Below, in pieces: positions 8,926 through 17,404 of a stretch of DNA of 64,000 nucleotides. Source of the stretch: Bacillota bacterium. Lineage in GTDB: Bacteria > Bacillota > UBA4882 > UBA8346. The stretch covers positions 1 to 64,000 of the forward strand of contig JAEZCE010000070.1 of the NCBI GenBank assembly GCA_023429995.1, given 5' to 3'. Below the pieces are notes generated by a model. The model was not told where the DNA came from. It ran no database searches and saw only the letters and a program-made list of their open reading frames with translations. The position numbers were made by a program, and so were the translations under genes. Each line of letters begins with the position of its first letter. Position 1 is the stretch's first letter.

Positions 8926-9045
8926 AAAAGTGAGAATGGGTTCTTTGAAATGGGAAAAAATAGTTGCAGAGATGAAAATTCTTGGTTTTTAGTCCTCTAC
9001 TCCGTTTCCGGGATATTCAATTACGAAAATGAAAATGGTGAAACG

Positions 9046-9780
9046 ATGGTAAAAACTTATGATTATTCTCTCTCCAAAGAGAACTATGTTCAAGGAATTT
9101 TTAATAGCATTGCCGCAAAATATGATCTTATGAACTTTTTCATGAGTTTCGGGATTCATTATTTATGGTGTAAACAACTACTTAAACTCATAGACATCCC
9201 GAAGAACGGAGTCATCTTAGATGCTTGTTGCGGTACGGGATTTATAACCCAACAACTGGCCCGAAGGACTGAACCGCAAATCAAAATTATCGGCTTGGAT
9301 TTTTCTGAAGCGATGCTCGGCATCGCCAAATCGCGCCTGAACAACTATATTGCGACCGATAAAATCGAACTCATTCAAGCCAATGCCAGGGCAATCCCCT
9401 TTCCGGATCATCGTTTCGATTGTGTTACAATCGCTTACGGACTTCGCAATTCCACCGATCCAAAGGCGCTTCTAAAAGAAATCATGCGGGTAATCAAACC
9501 TGGCGGCCGGGTAATTTCCTTGGAGCTCGTAAATCCCAGTTCAATGTTTTTGAAATCCCTTTATAATGTTTACCTGCATTATTGGGTACCATCCTTAGGA
9601 AAATTACTGGTTCACGACAGAAAAGCCTATCAATACCTTCATGAATCGATTTTTTCGTTTATTGCTCACCATCAATTAACGGCTATCTTTAAAGAAACGG
9701 GCTTCTTGAAGATTCGTTCCCTTCAATTGACACTCGGGATAGCGGCTATTCATACCGGTATAAAGCCTCTTTCCCCATAA
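9046..9780 (+). CDS. menG: Demethylmenaquinone / ubiquinone C-methyltransferase (UbiE/MenG family)
   Basis: 244 residues from the ATG at 9046. A longer frame opens at a GTG at 8914, but that codon lies inside the 48-bp repeat and the extra residues do not fit the family. SAM-binding motifs are DACCGTGFITQQLA, IGLDFSEAMLGIA and FDCVTIAYGLRN; the latter with RVIKPGGRVISLEL are signatures of MenG/UbiE. It would carry out the last step of menaquinone synthesis at the membrane. It stands alone, divergent from asnS. A related SAM methyltransferase of other specificity cannot be ruled out. Confidence 0.85.
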   Translation: MVKTYDYSLSKENYVQGIFNSIAAKYDLMNFFMSFGIHYLWCKQLLKLIDIPKNGVILDACCGTGFITQQLARRTEPQIKIIGLDFSEAMLGIAKSRLNNYIATDKIELIQANARAIPFPDHRFDCVTIAYGLRNSTDPKALLKEIMRVIKPGGRVISLELVNPSSMFLKSLYNVYLHYWVPSLGKLLVHDRKAYQYLHESIFSFIAHHQLTAIFKETGFLKIRSLQLTLGIAAIHTGIKPLSP

Positions 9781-9956
9781 ACTCCATGATAATCACGGAC
9801 TGAAATTAAAGAAGCAATTCTCAATTTTTGCCTTCATCTCTCAAATTGATATTCATGGTTAAATCAGCAGAGCTGATAGATCACTACATCCAAATAATCT
9901 GCTGAATTAACTTTATAAATCAGATTGATATTTTCAAAGCCGTTCTTTTGTCCTAA

Positions 9957-9985
9957 AACGGATTTTGTCACTTGATCATAAAATA
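9957..9985 (+). promoter_or_regulatory. SigK-type promoter of first LysM gene
   Basis: AC at 9958-9959, 17-nt spacer, CATAAAATA at 9977-9985. This matches the mother-cell SigK pattern (mACm, 16-17, CATAnnnTA). The ACGGATTTT context is shared with the promoter at 13362. Confidence 0.65.
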
Positions 9986-10021
9986 TAAATAAACCCAATG
10001 AAATCAAGTGAGGTGGACTTC

Positions 10022-10423
10022 ATGTCGATGAATGACTTCCGGAGATATCCAGATAGATGGGGTAGACCAGGGTATCCCTCACCATACTATCCATATCCAT
10101 ATGGGCAACCATGCCCTTATATGCAACCTACTCCTTACGGACAATGGCCATCCGGTCAATGTCCCTATCGTCAGCCTCAGCCTCAACCTTATCCGTATCA
10201 ACAACCATACCCATATACAGAACCTGCTCCATCGCCCCCGTCAACCGGTACTTGTCCGGAAGGAACTCTGCCGTATACGGTACAATCCGGAGATACTTTG
10301 GAAAATATCGCCAGCAGGCTTGGCATTACCACCAACGCCATCACAGCGATAAATCCCGGTATTAACTTTAGCGTCCCGCTTCAAACCGGGCAATCCCTTT
10401 GTTTGCCTACGGAAAATGAATAA
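10022..10423 (+). CDS. LysM-domain protein with Pro/Tyr-rich N-terminus
   Basis: 133 residues from the ATG at 10022 (AGGTGG upstream). Residues 1 to about 80 are rich in Pro, Tyr and Gln (repeats of PYPYGQP type). A single C-terminal LysM follows (YTVQSGDTLENIASRLGITT...INFSVPLQTGQSLCLP). There is no signal peptide, as expected for a protein made in the mother cell and laid onto the forespore. It is the shortest of four paralogues in this region and has a SigK-like promoter and its own terminator. The likely role is a spore coat or cortex-binding protein (inference from domain, composition and promoter). Confidence 0.75.
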   Translation: MSMNDFRRYPDRWGRPGYPSPYYPYPYGQPCPYMQPTPYGQWPSGQCPYRQPQPQPYPYQQPYPYTEPAPSPPSTGTCPEGTLPYTVQSGDTLENIASRLGITTNAITAINPGINFSVPLQTGQSLCLPTENE

Positions 10424-10432
10424 ATGAAAAAA

Positions 10433-10470
10433 GACTATAGCGTTTGGGTATTATGCTATAGTCTTTCTTT
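10433..10470 (+). terminator. Intrinsic terminator after first LysM gene
   Basis: GACTATAGC (10433-10441), 13-nt loop, GCTATAGTC (10455-10463), then TTTCTTT. It may work in both directions, since the subtilisin gene converges on it. Confidence 0.75.
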
Positions 10471-10488
10471 GAACTCACTAAAATCATT

Positions 10489-11883
10489 TTATGATAATGT
10501 TTTGATTTCCGATAAAGCAAGCACTACTGCTTTATCCGCATTCAGTAAACCGTATCCATAATACGGATTAAATCCGGGAGTCCCAAGATGGGTTGCGGAA
10601 CGGTGAATTATATCCGTCACTGCTTCTGGTGATAATGTTGGATTTACGGATTTGATGAGCGCTACAACTCCGGATACAAACGGTGTCGCCATTGAGGTTC
10701 CACTAAAATAAGTGTAGCCGGAAGGACCTTTTCCATCCATATAAGTGCTTAAAATATTGGAACCGGGAGCAACCACATCAATTTTTTTACCGTAGTTGGA
10801 GTAATCCGCTTTTTTTAAGTTACGTTCAATAGCGCCCACGGTTATTACACCCTTGCAGTTACCCGGTGTATCGATGGGCCCGTTTTCGTTTCCTGCCGCC
10901 ACCACTACATTAACTCCCCGGCTTGTTGCATAATTAATGGCATCCTGAAGGACTTCGCTGGTGCCCGGTCCGCCTAAACTCATGTTAATGACTTGAGCGC
11001 CATGGTCAGTAGCATATTTGATACCTTCCACGATGTTCGCGTCATCACCGATACCTTCATCATCAAGTACCTTAACGGGCATGATTTTACTATTGGGGGC
11101 AATACCGCTGATGCCGGTGGCGTTGTTGGTTTGTCCGGCAATAATTCCGGCAACGTGTGTCCCATGGCCTACAACATCGTTGGTGGAATTTTTATCATCG
11201 GCTAAATCGATTCCCGGAATGGTTACCTGTTTCAAGTCTTCGTGGTTTATATTAACGCCGGTATCAAGAACAGCCACGATTACGTTTGATTTTTTAACCA
11301 GATTTGTTTTATCCCAGGCCAAGTCAGCCCGAATCATTTGATTCCCCCATTGGAATGCATAGTAGGGATCATTGGGGACGAATTTAGCTTTTACCACATA
11401 ATTAGGTTCAACATATTCCACATTTGGATTTTGGCTTAATTCCCGCATTGCCTTAAAATAGGATTGGTCACTCGGCAATCGGAGTAAATGCAAGCCCACA
11501 TTTTTATTTAACTCTTTGATCTGAGCGCTGTATTTCCCGATAGTATGCTTTACGAAAAGATTTTCTTGTTTCAAAGCCGAATCCTTATATTTAACAATAA
11601 ACTCTTTCGGTACGATTTGACCGTGATTGATTACGTTACGAGTATGAACGGTCCCGAAATAATAATCATTATTTTTTTTTAAGAGCACCTGCTTCGAATG
11701 TGGGGCTTGAGCTACTATCGAGGCGGATTTAAGATTTTTATTGACCGAAATACCCTTCATACCCATATCCATCTTCTTACTTTCGGCTGCCGCTGAAATG
11801 CTGGGTAAAAAAACGAAAAGTAATATGAACAGAGTGAGCCATAATCGATTCATCCGAAAACCATTTCTACGAGTAGGACGCAT
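10489..11883 (-). CDS. Secreted subtilisin-family serine protease (S8)
   Basis: 464 residues; ATG at 11883 with GGAGG 7 nt upstream. A signal peptide (about 10-33) precedes an I9-type inhibitory propeptide (about 90-165; FIVKYKD...VEYVEPN) and the S8 catalytic domain. The triad is complete: D207 (VAVLDTGVN), H240 (GHGTHVAGI), S397 (SGTSMATPF), with oxyanion N332 (AAGNEN). Family and propeptide indicate an exported, autoprocessed endoprotease. Between the LysM genes it could process surface proteins, but upstream there is a housekeeping-like TATAAT (near 11930) rather than a SigK-type box, so a link to the spore genes is not shown. Confidence 0.93.
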   Translation of the reverse strand: MRPTRRNGFRMNRLWLTLFILLFVFLPSISAAAESKKMDMGMKGISVNKNLKSASIVAQAPHSKQVLLKKNNDYYFGTVHTRNVINHGQIVPKEFIVKYKDSALKQENLFVKHTIGKYSAQIKELNKNVGLHLLRLPSDQSYFKAMRELSQNPNVEYVEPNYVVKAKFVPNDPYYAFQWGNQMIRADLAWDKTNLVKKSNVIVAVLDTGVNINHEDLKQVTIPGIDLADDKNSTNDVVGHGTHVAGIIAGQTNNATGISGIAPNSKIMPVKVLDDEGIGDDANIVEGIKYATDHGAQVINMSLGGPGTSEVLQDAINYATSRGVNVVVAAGNENGPIDTPGNCKGVITVGAIERNLKKADYSNYGKKIDVVAPGSNILSTYMDGKGPSGYTYFSGTSMATPFVSGVVALIKSVNPTLSPEAVTDIIHRSATHLGTPGFNPYYGYGLLNADKAVVLALSEIKTLS

Positions 11884-12052
11884 GATGAACCTCCAATTGA
11901 TAGTTTATCTGATACTAAACTTCCATTTGATTATATCAACTCAACATAATCCAAACTAGTTGTAGTTATTAGCATGGTTTAAGCAAATTCCCAAATAGGG
12001 AATTATATTCATTCCGTGTGAATGATTTAGAAATATCTGACATTGTCTTAAT

Positions 12053-12081
12053 GCGGAAAAGGAGCCCGATTTCATATCCTA
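12053..12081 (+). promoter_or_regulatory. Sporulation-type promoter of second LysM gene
   Basis: CATATCCTA at 12073-12081 matches CATAnnnTA. The -35 region has GCGGA (12053-12057) where the other LysM genes have ACGGA or GCGGA, so the -35 is off consensus. Confidence 0.45.
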
Positions 12082-12120
12082 TAGTATAAATTCATAGACA
12101 AATAGCCGAGGTGAAGAAAT

Positions 12121-12519
12121 ATGTCTTGGAATGAACCGGATTTTTTTGAATATATTGTCCAATCAGGCGATACTCTTTGGGATTTGGCCGATGAATTTGA
12201 GTTATCCGTGGATGATCTTATCGAAGCCAATAGTGACTTGGATCCAGACAATTTATTGGCCGGACAGACCGTTTTAATACCGGATGATTCGGAACTGGAC
12301 GCCTCTCAACGTCCCGGAGATAGAAGACCCAGACCGAGGGGGCCCTATCGGAGATACCGTCCCTATGAATGCCGTCGTCCATATATCGTTCGCCCGGGAG
12401 ATACCTTATACCGGATATCTTACCGTTTTGGAATACCGGTACGCTCCATTATGAATTATAATCCCTATATTAATTTCAATTATCCCTTACAAATCGGCCA
12501 GACGATTTGCCTGCCATAA
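12121..12519 (+). CDS. Double-LysM protein with basic Pro/Arg linker
   Basis: 132 residues, GAGGTG ribosome site. LysM 1 spans about residues 8-57 (YIVQSGDTLWDLADEFELSV), then a basic linker rich in Arg and Pro, then LysM 2 at about 84-131 (YIVRPGDTLYRISYRFGIPV, ending QTICLP). No signal peptide. It shares architecture and the MS start with the next two LysM genes, which points to local duplication. Predicted to bind cortex peptidoglycan or glycan during spore assembly. Confidence 0.78.
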   Translation: MSWNEPDFFEYIVQSGDTLWDLADEFELSVDDLIEANSDLDPDNLLAGQTVLIPDDSELDASQRPGDRRPRPRGPYRRYRPYECRRPYIVRPGDTLYRISYRFGIPVRSIMNYNPYINFNYPLQIGQTICLP

Positions 12520-12543
12520 AAATAAACAAGATCAACTTGAATA

Positions 12544-12582
12544 CGAAAGACTGTGGTTTTATGTTTTCCACAGTCTTTCGCT
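12544..12582 (+). terminator. Intrinsic terminator after second LysM gene
   Basis: CGAAAGACTGTGG (12544-12556) pairs perfectly with CCACAGTCTTTCG (12568-12580), an 11-nt loop between; the T-tract after it is short, the T-run being largely within the stem. Confidence 0.7.
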
Positions 12583-12655
12583 TTCCAGAGATATTGTATT
12601 ATTTTTGGGGAAAATGATATTTCTTATGGTTTTTAAAATATGCAATTGTCATATT

Positions 12656-12683
12656 GCGGATGATTGCACTGTTTCATAGGATG
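12656..12683 (+). promoter_or_regulatory. Sporulation-type promoter of third LysM gene
   Basis: GCGGA at 12656-12660, 14 nt, CATAGGATG at 12675-12683: one mismatch from CATAnnnTA, in the same geometry as the promoters at 9957 and 13362. Confidence 0.4.
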
Positions 12684-12725
12684 TAGTATTAAAGCCTGAG
12701 AACTAAAATAAACGAGGTGATTGAT

Positions 12726-13286
12726 TTGTCCTTTGATGATGATTCCAAACTGTTTCAATATAGCATTCAACCGGGAGAGGATATCGGAGAATTAGTCAAC
12801 CGGTACCAAGTAACAAGCGATGCCATTCAAGCAGCCAACCCCGGTATCGATATCCATAATCTACAAATTGGATCGATTATTTCAATACCGGCGGACTCGG
12901 AGCCGGCTATCCGCCAGACCGGACCTTCACGAAGACCGGAAAGCGGACCTGGCCGAGGCCCGGAACGAGGTCCTGAGAGAGGTCCGGGCGGAAGGCCTGA
13001 TCGTGGTCCGGGACGCGGTCCGGAATCTTTCCGCCCCCAAAGGCCTTATCGCCCTTACCGTCCGTATCGGCCATACTACCGTCCATATAGGCCCTATTAT
13101 CCTTACGAGCCGTATCCGGCATGTCCTGCAGGATCCAGGCCTTATACCATTCAACCGGGTGACTCACTTTATCTGATATCCGACAGGTTTGGGCTTTCGC
13201 CGGAAGATATCATAAATTACAATCCATATCTAAATTTTAGCGGCCCTCTTCCGGTTGGGGCATTAATTTGTTTACCGATTTATTGA
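12726..13286 (+). CDS. Double-LysM protein with Gly/Arg/Pro repeat linker
   Basis: 186 residues from the TTG at 12726; the in-frame GTG at 12717 is itself part of the GAGGTG ribosome site. LysM 1 (about 9-55; YSIQPGEDIGELVNRYQVTS) is somewhat degenerate. The linker (about 60-135) holds RGPERGPERGPGGRPDRGP-type repeats and then YRPYRPYRPYYRPY. LysM 2 (about 138-185; YTIQPGDSLYLISDRFGLSP) ends in ICLPIY. Length and linker composition are the main difference from its neighbours, consistent with repeat expansion. The Tyr-rich linker could be a substrate for oxidative cross-linking as in spore coats (inference). No clear terminator follows. Confidence 0.76.
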   Translation: MSFDDDSKLFQYSIQPGEDIGELVNRYQVTSDAIQAANPGIDIHNLQIGSIISIPADSEPAIRQTGPSRRPESGPGRGPERGPERGPGGRPDRGPGRGPESFRPQRPYRPYRPYRPYYRPYRPYYPYEPYPACPAGSRPYTIQPGDSLYLISDRFGLSPEDIINYNPYLNFSGPLPVGALICLPIY

Positions 13287-13361
13287 TGGATACTCCATGG
13301 CCTCAAAGCCGGTTTACCAAAAAGGGTTAAAAAAAATCATTAACTTATGCCTTTATCATAA

Positions 13362-13390
13362 AACGGATTTTGGCATGGTTCCATAAAATA
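13362..13390 (+). promoter_or_regulatory. SigK-type promoter of fourth LysM gene
   Basis: AC at 13363-13364, 17-nt spacer, CATAAAATA at 13382-13390: full SigK-type match. Confidence 0.65.
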
Positions 13391-13419
13391 GACTATCAAA
13401 GCAAGCGAGGTGAATCCCA

Positions 13420-13896
13420 ATGTCAATGAATCAAGAACCTGGCGCCGTTGAATATACCGTTCAACCCGGTGACACCCTCTGGGAGCTGGCGAATGAATAT
13501 CAAACCACCATTGAAGATATTATGGAAGCCAATCCGGGAATTGACCCTGATAATTTAGAAGTGGGGCAAGTGATCATGTTGGGTGATCCGGAACTTTCCA
13601 TTCAGCAACGCCCTGGGGAATTTAGAAGACCGGGCTATTATAGGCCTTATAGAAGACCTTATCGTCCTTATTACAGGCCCTATTATTATCGCCCATACCG
13701 CCCTTATCCCCCTTATTATCCGTATGCCGACACTTGCCCAGCCGGTTCCAGGCCTTACAACGTTGCCCCGGGGGATAATTTGTACAATATTGCCAATCGT
13801 TTTGGGGTATCCGTTGATGCCGTCATCGCCACGAATCCTTACGTCAATTTTGGCTTAGCTCTTCCTGTAGGACAATTTCTTTGCATTCCATATTAA
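13420..13896 (+). CDS. Double-LysM protein with Arg/Pro/Tyr-rich linker
   Basis: 158 residues, GAGGTG site 7 nt before ATG. LysM 1 about 10-56 (YTVQPGDTLWELANEYQTTI), linker about 65-105 of YRPYRRPYRPYYRPYYYRPY character, LysM 2 about 110-157 (YNVAPGDNLYNIANRFGVSV, ending FLCIPY). Closest to the protein at 12121 in its first LysM. No signal peptide. Own promoter and terminator, so the four LysM genes are separate units under one type of control. Confidence 0.78.
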   Translation: MSMNQEPGAVEYTVQPGDTLWELANEYQTTIEDIMEANPGIDPDNLEVGQVIMLGDPELSIQQRPGEFRRPGYYRPYRRPYRPYYRPYYYRPYRPYPPYYPYADTCPAGSRPYNVAPGDNLYNIANRFGVSVDAVIATNPYVNFGLALPVGQFLCIPY

Positions 13897-13921
13897 ACGG
13901 AATCTTTCTTTCGCGAGAATC

Positions 13922-13955
13922 AAAAGGACTATATGCTATATAGTCCTTTTTTTAT
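13922..13955 (+). terminator. Intrinsic terminator after fourth LysM gene
   Basis: AAAAGGACTATAT / ATATAGTCCTTTT perfect 13-bp stem with a 3-nt GCT loop, followed by TTTATT. Confidence 0.85.
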
Positions 13956-14052
13956 TGGCCGAAAGATTTTCCATTCCTTTGTTCCGGTTTATTCATGATA
14001 TAAGCGCAATGCAGCTAGGCAAAGCTTAACATAGTATATCTGAGGAAAAACT

Positions 14053-15027
14053 ATGGTTTTTATAGAAAGGTATAGGAAAATGGCTCCGCAAAAAGTTTTG
14101 GTTCTTGGAGTTACCGGTATGTTGGGTCATGCCTTGTTCAATCAATTGGCGCATGATGATCATTTTGATGTTTTTGGAACTGCCAGGGTTCCGCTGGATG
14201 ATCTTCGAGAATTTTTCCCGGCGGAATATTGTTCAAAAATAGTTACTCCGGTTTGCGGAGAAGATCCTGAATCTCTGATCATTTGTTTGGCGAAAATCAA
14301 ACCCCATATCGTGATGAATTGTATGGGAATCATTAAACAACTGCCTTCAGCCGGTGACGCCGTGAAAACAATCACGTTGAATGCTTTATTACCTCACCGG
14401 TTGGCCATGATTTGCAGGGCAATTGGGGCCAAACTTATTCATATCAGTACTGACTGCGTTTTTAGTGGAAACAGGGGCAATTATCTTGAGAGTGATCCTC
14501 CCGATCCAAAAGATCTCTATGGTCGGACTAAATTACTGGGCGAAGTTCATGAAGAACATTGTTTGACCCTCCGCACTTCCATTATTGGTCATGAACTCAA
14601 AAGTACTTATGGCCTTTTGGAGTGGTTTTTGTCGCAAAAAAATAAGATCAAAGGCTTTACTTCCGCAATTTACAGCGGCCTTCCAACCATTGAATTGGCA
14701 AGGATTCTTCGAGAGATTGTAATTCCCGGCTTTTTCTTGGATAAACCTGTTCTCCAGGGGTTATATCAAGTATCCGGCGCACCTATATCCAAGTACGACT
14801 TATTGCGGAAAATCGCTGAAATATACCAAAAACCGATTGAAATCGAACCCGATGACACCATCCATATCAATCGTTCGTTAAACTCAACCCGATTTCAAAA
14901 AATTACCGGTTATTCACCCCCGCCTTGGCTGGAACTCATTGAAAAGATGCGCCGCGATTTTATGGAGGCCCCATGTTATAAAAATAAGATGGCCCGAAGG
15001 AGTGACCTCGATGACTCAATTCACTGA
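14053..15027 (+). CDS. RmlD-like sugar-nucleotide reductase (SDR)
   Basis: 324 residues; ATG at 14053 has GAGGA 8 nt upstream, though the homologous part starts near a second ATG at 14080. Rossmann motif VLGVTGMLGHALF, active-site region HISTDCVFSG and YGRTKLLGE (Tyr and Lys of the SDR triad). First gene of a three-gene operon (17-nt overlap with the next) with a dehydratase/epimerase and a UDP-GlcNAc 2-epimerase. In Vibrio and Staphylococcus such triads (WbvB-WbvR-WbvD, CapE-CapF-CapG) make UDP-2-acetamido-2,6-dideoxy-L-hexoses; an RmlD-type reductase without the CapF cupin domain favours the WbvR-like branch (UDP-L-RhaNAc to L-QuiNAc). The product is an inference. Confidence 0.75.
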   Translation: MVFIERYRKMAPQKVLVLGVTGMLGHALFNQLAHDDHFDVFGTARVPLDDLREFFPAEYCSKIVTPVCGEDPESLIICLAKIKPHIVMNCMGIIKQLPSAGDAVKTITLNALLPHRLAMICRAIGAKLIHISTDCVFSGNRGNYLESDPPDPKDLYGRTKLLGEVHEEHCLTLRTSIIGHELKSTYGLLEWFLSQKNKIKGFTSAIYSGLPTIELARILREIVIPGFFLDKPVLQGLYQVSGAPISKYDLLRKIAEIYQKPIEIEPDDTIHINRSLNSTRFQKITGYSPPPWLELIEKMRRDFMEAPCYKNKMARRSDLDDSIH

Positions 15028-16081
15028 TAAAGTAATTGTGATTACCGGCGGCACCGGTTCTTTGGGAAAAGTGTTGACGCGACGGCTGCTTCAAAATACA
15101 GAACTCGCACCTGGAAAAATCATAATTTTTTCCCGCGATGAAGCAAAACAACATCAAATGAGAGTTGAATATCAACATAAAATCAAAGCGACCGACGAAG
15201 TTATTTATGATAATTTTGAACGTTTGATTCAGTTTCGTATCGGTGATATCCGGAATTATCATTCCGTATGTTCGGTTTTAAAAGAAGCCGATATTGTTGT
15301 GAATGCCGCCGCTTTAAAACAAGTGCCGTCCTGCGAGTATTTTCCTTTTGAAGCGGTTCAAACCAACATCATCGGCGCTGAAAACATCGTCCGGGCGATC
15401 GTGGAACAAAACCTAAATGTAGAAACCGTCGTCGGTGTTTCTACCGACAAGGCCTGTAAGCCTGTAAATACAATGGGAATGACGAAGGCTATTCAAGAAC
15501 GTATTTTGAGTGTAGCAAATATTTATGCTCCAAAAACCCGGTTTATTTGTGTTCGTTATGGTAATGTTTTGGCTTCCAGAGGATCGGTGATCCCTTTATT
15601 TCATGAACAAATTAAAATCGGCGGGCCGTTAACCATCACCACTCCCGAGATGACCCGGTTCCTTTTGCCTTTAGAGAGAGCCGTTGATACCGTTCTGGAA
15701 GCGATACAAAGGGCCCGGTGTGGTGAAATTTATATACCGAAAGTGCCCGCCGCGCGTATTTTAGATGTCGCAAAAGTATTAATCGGCGAGAGGAACATCG
15801 AAATTCAAATTACCGGGATTCGCCCCGGCGAAAAAGTTCATGAAAGTTTAGTTTCCCAAGAAGAAGCTTGGCACACTTTTGAAAGAGGAGATTATTATGC
15901 AATTCAACCCATGCTTCCTGAATTGAAAAGGGATGGAAATGGGGACTTAACGGAACCATTGGGTTGTGCTTACAGTTCCGGTGATTGTTTGATGACATTC
16001 GAGGAAACGAAACAACTGTTGACCCGGTATCAACTGGTGAATCATAATGACTTTTCCAATGAAGGAGACTATTTACGCTGA
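15011..16081 (+). CDS. UDP-GlcNAc 4,6-dehydratase/epimerase (CapE/WbjB/FnlA-like)
   Basis: 356 residues from the ATG at 15011 (AAGGAG upstream; the open frame begins earlier inside the previous gene). Extended SDR of the polysaccharide biosynthesis group: GGTGSLGKVL nucleotide-binding loop, IFSRDEAKQHQMR, NAAALKQVPSCEYFP, a Met-Lys motif (GMTKAIQE) in place of Tyr-x3-Lys, GNVLASRGSVIPLF, GIRPGEKVHESLVS. The motif at GMTKA and the C-terminal YSSGDCLM segment fit the inverting CapE/FnlA type. Expected reaction: UDP-GlcNAc to a UDP-4-keto-6-deoxy-L-HexNAc, feeding the reductase before it. Confidence 0.83.
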   Translation: MTQFTDKVIVITGGTGSLGKVLTRRLLQNTELAPGKIIIFSRDEAKQHQMRVEYQHKIKATDEVIYDNFERLIQFRIGDIRNYHSVCSVLKEADIVVNAAALKQVPSCEYFPFEAVQTNIIGAENIVRAIVEQNLNVETVVGVSTDKACKPVNTMGMTKAIQERILSVANIYAPKTRFICVRYGNVLASRGSVIPLFHEQIKIGGPLTITTPEMTRFLLPLERAVDTVLEAIQRARCGEIYIPKVPAARILDVAKVLIGERNIEIQITGIRPGEKVHESLVSQEEAWHTFERGDYYAIQPMLPELKRDGNGDLTEPLGCAYSSGDCLMTFEETKQLLTRYQLVNHNDFSNEGDYLR

Positions 16082-17172
16082 TGAAAATGATGACTATTTT
16101 AGGTACCCGGCCGGAAATGATCCGCTTAAGCAGAATTATCCCGCTACTCGATCAATATTGTGAGCAGATATTGGTCCATACCGGACAAAATTATGATTAC
16201 ACCCTCAATGAAGTATTCTTTCAGGAATTGGGACTCCGTACCCCCGATTATCTTTTCAATTGTAAATCCCCATACACTTTTCAGGAAATTGGAACCATTT
16301 TGTCCGAATGCGAACAAGTCATCCTCCAAGAACATCCGCAGCGGGTATTAATTCTTGGCGACACCAATAGCGCGCTCTCCGCCATTGTTGCAAAACGTTA
16401 TGGTATACCGGTTTTTCATATGGAAGGCGGAAACCGTTGCTACGACGACCGGGTCCCTGAAGAAGTAAACCGGAGGATTATCGATCACGCCAGTGATATT
16501 CTGATGCCGTATACAGAAAGAAGCCGGGCCAACCTTTTGCGCGAAGGCATCGAGAGTCGGAGAATTTATGTAACCGGCAATCCCATTTGGGAAGTTTTAC
16601 AATATTATGAACCGCAGATTCATAGCAGTAGCGCATTAAAAAATTTAGATTTGACATCCAAAAAATATTTTTTGGTGACTTTACACCGGGCTGAAAATGT
16701 TGATCAGGAAGAAAGACTTTCTCTGTTTATCGAGGCATTGCAGGGACTTTACCGGGAATTTCAATTGCCGGTAGTATGCAGTGTGCATCCACGAACCCGT
16801 TCTCAGCTTATTAGGAATAATCAATCTCTCGAAAAAGAAGGAATCATTGCCATTAAACCATTGGGCTTTTTTGATTTTGTCAATCTTGAAAAAAACGCCG
16901 CCTGCGTTTTGAGCGACAGCGGTACAGTTCAAGAAGAATGTTGTATTTTTCGGATCCCCAATGTTACCCTACGGGATGTCACGGAACGTCCGGAAACCAT
17001 TGAAGTTGGCAGCAATATAATCAGCGGTTGTCAACCTTCCAAAATAGCGGATGCAACCAATTTAGCCATGAATACCAATCTTTCCTGGGATACGCCACCG
17101 GAATACCTTCGCAATGATGTCAGTCGAATCGCTGTAAAAATTATACTGGGTGAATATAAAACCAGATTATAG
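16081..17172 (+). CDS. Non-hydrolysing UDP-N-acetylglucosamine 2-epimerase family
   Basis: 363 residues; its ATG overlaps the previous stop by one base (TGATG), so translation is coupled. WecB-like GT-B fold: GTRPEMIRLSRII, HTGQNYDY, GDTNSALSA, HMEGGNRCYDDRVPEEVNRRIIDHASD, TLHRAENVD and SDSGTVQEECC, all diagnostic of this family. As the last enzyme of the triad it would invert C-2 of the UDP-6-deoxy-L-HexNAc (role of FnlC/WbvD/CapG), rather than make UDP-ManNAc. No terminator with a T-run follows; a short hairpin lies at 17245-17267. Confidence 0.85.
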   Translation: MKMMTILGTRPEMIRLSRIIPLLDQYCEQILVHTGQNYDYTLNEVFFQELGLRTPDYLFNCKSPYTFQEIGTILSECEQVILQEHPQRVLILGDTNSALSAIVAKRYGIPVFHMEGGNRCYDDRVPEEVNRRIIDHASDILMPYTERSRANLLREGIESRRIYVTGNPIWEVLQYYEPQIHSSSALKNLDLTSKKYFLVTLHRAENVDQEERLSLFIEALQGLYREFQLPVVCSVHPRTRSQLIRNNQSLEKEGIIAIKPLGFFDFVNLEKNAACVLSDSGTVQEECCIFRIPNVTLRDVTERPETIEVGSNIISGCQPSKIADATNLAMNTNLSWDTPPEYLRNDVSRIAVKIILGEYKTRL

Positions 17173-17244
17173 CCTGGATTTATTTTTTGTGGATTCGATT
17201 TTAATAAAACGCCGGCCGATAATGTATCTCTTCCCCAAAAGAAA

Positions 17245-17267
17245 TCTACCGGATATTAGCCGGTAGA
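17245..17267. other. Short hairpin downstream of 2-epimerase gene
   Basis: TCTACCGG (17245-17252), 7-nt loop, CCGGTAGA (17260-17267). No T-tract, so a factor-independent terminator is uncertain. Confidence 0.4.
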
Positions 17268-17303
17268 GCTCAATGAATTCTCGTTATTTCCTCGGTCCAG
17301 ATA

Positions 17304-17351
17304 CTAGTAAAACGTTCTCTCAATAACTACTCAATGATTGTGAACGTTTTA
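17304..17351. repeat. 48-bp palindromic repeat, copy 2
   Basis: Second copy of the element at 8878-8925 (two substitutions in 48). Arms TAAAACGTTCTC / GTGAACGTTTTA. Here it lies between two converging genes, which argues against a pure promoter operator and for a mobile or structural element. Confidence 0.8.
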
Positions 17352-17404
17352 CTCAAGTAGAGCGTATCTTCCCCATTTCTGATTACCATTTACGATACGC
17401 TATA

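Noticed and set aside
8914..9045. N-terminal extension of the methyltransferase from a GTG start
   Set aside because: The GTG is inside the 48-bp repeat, has no ribosome site and the extension does not fit the MenG family.
12820..13176. 118-codon frame overlapping the third LysM gene
   Set aside because: A shadow produced by the Gly/Arg/Pro repeats; the LysM frame explains this DNA.
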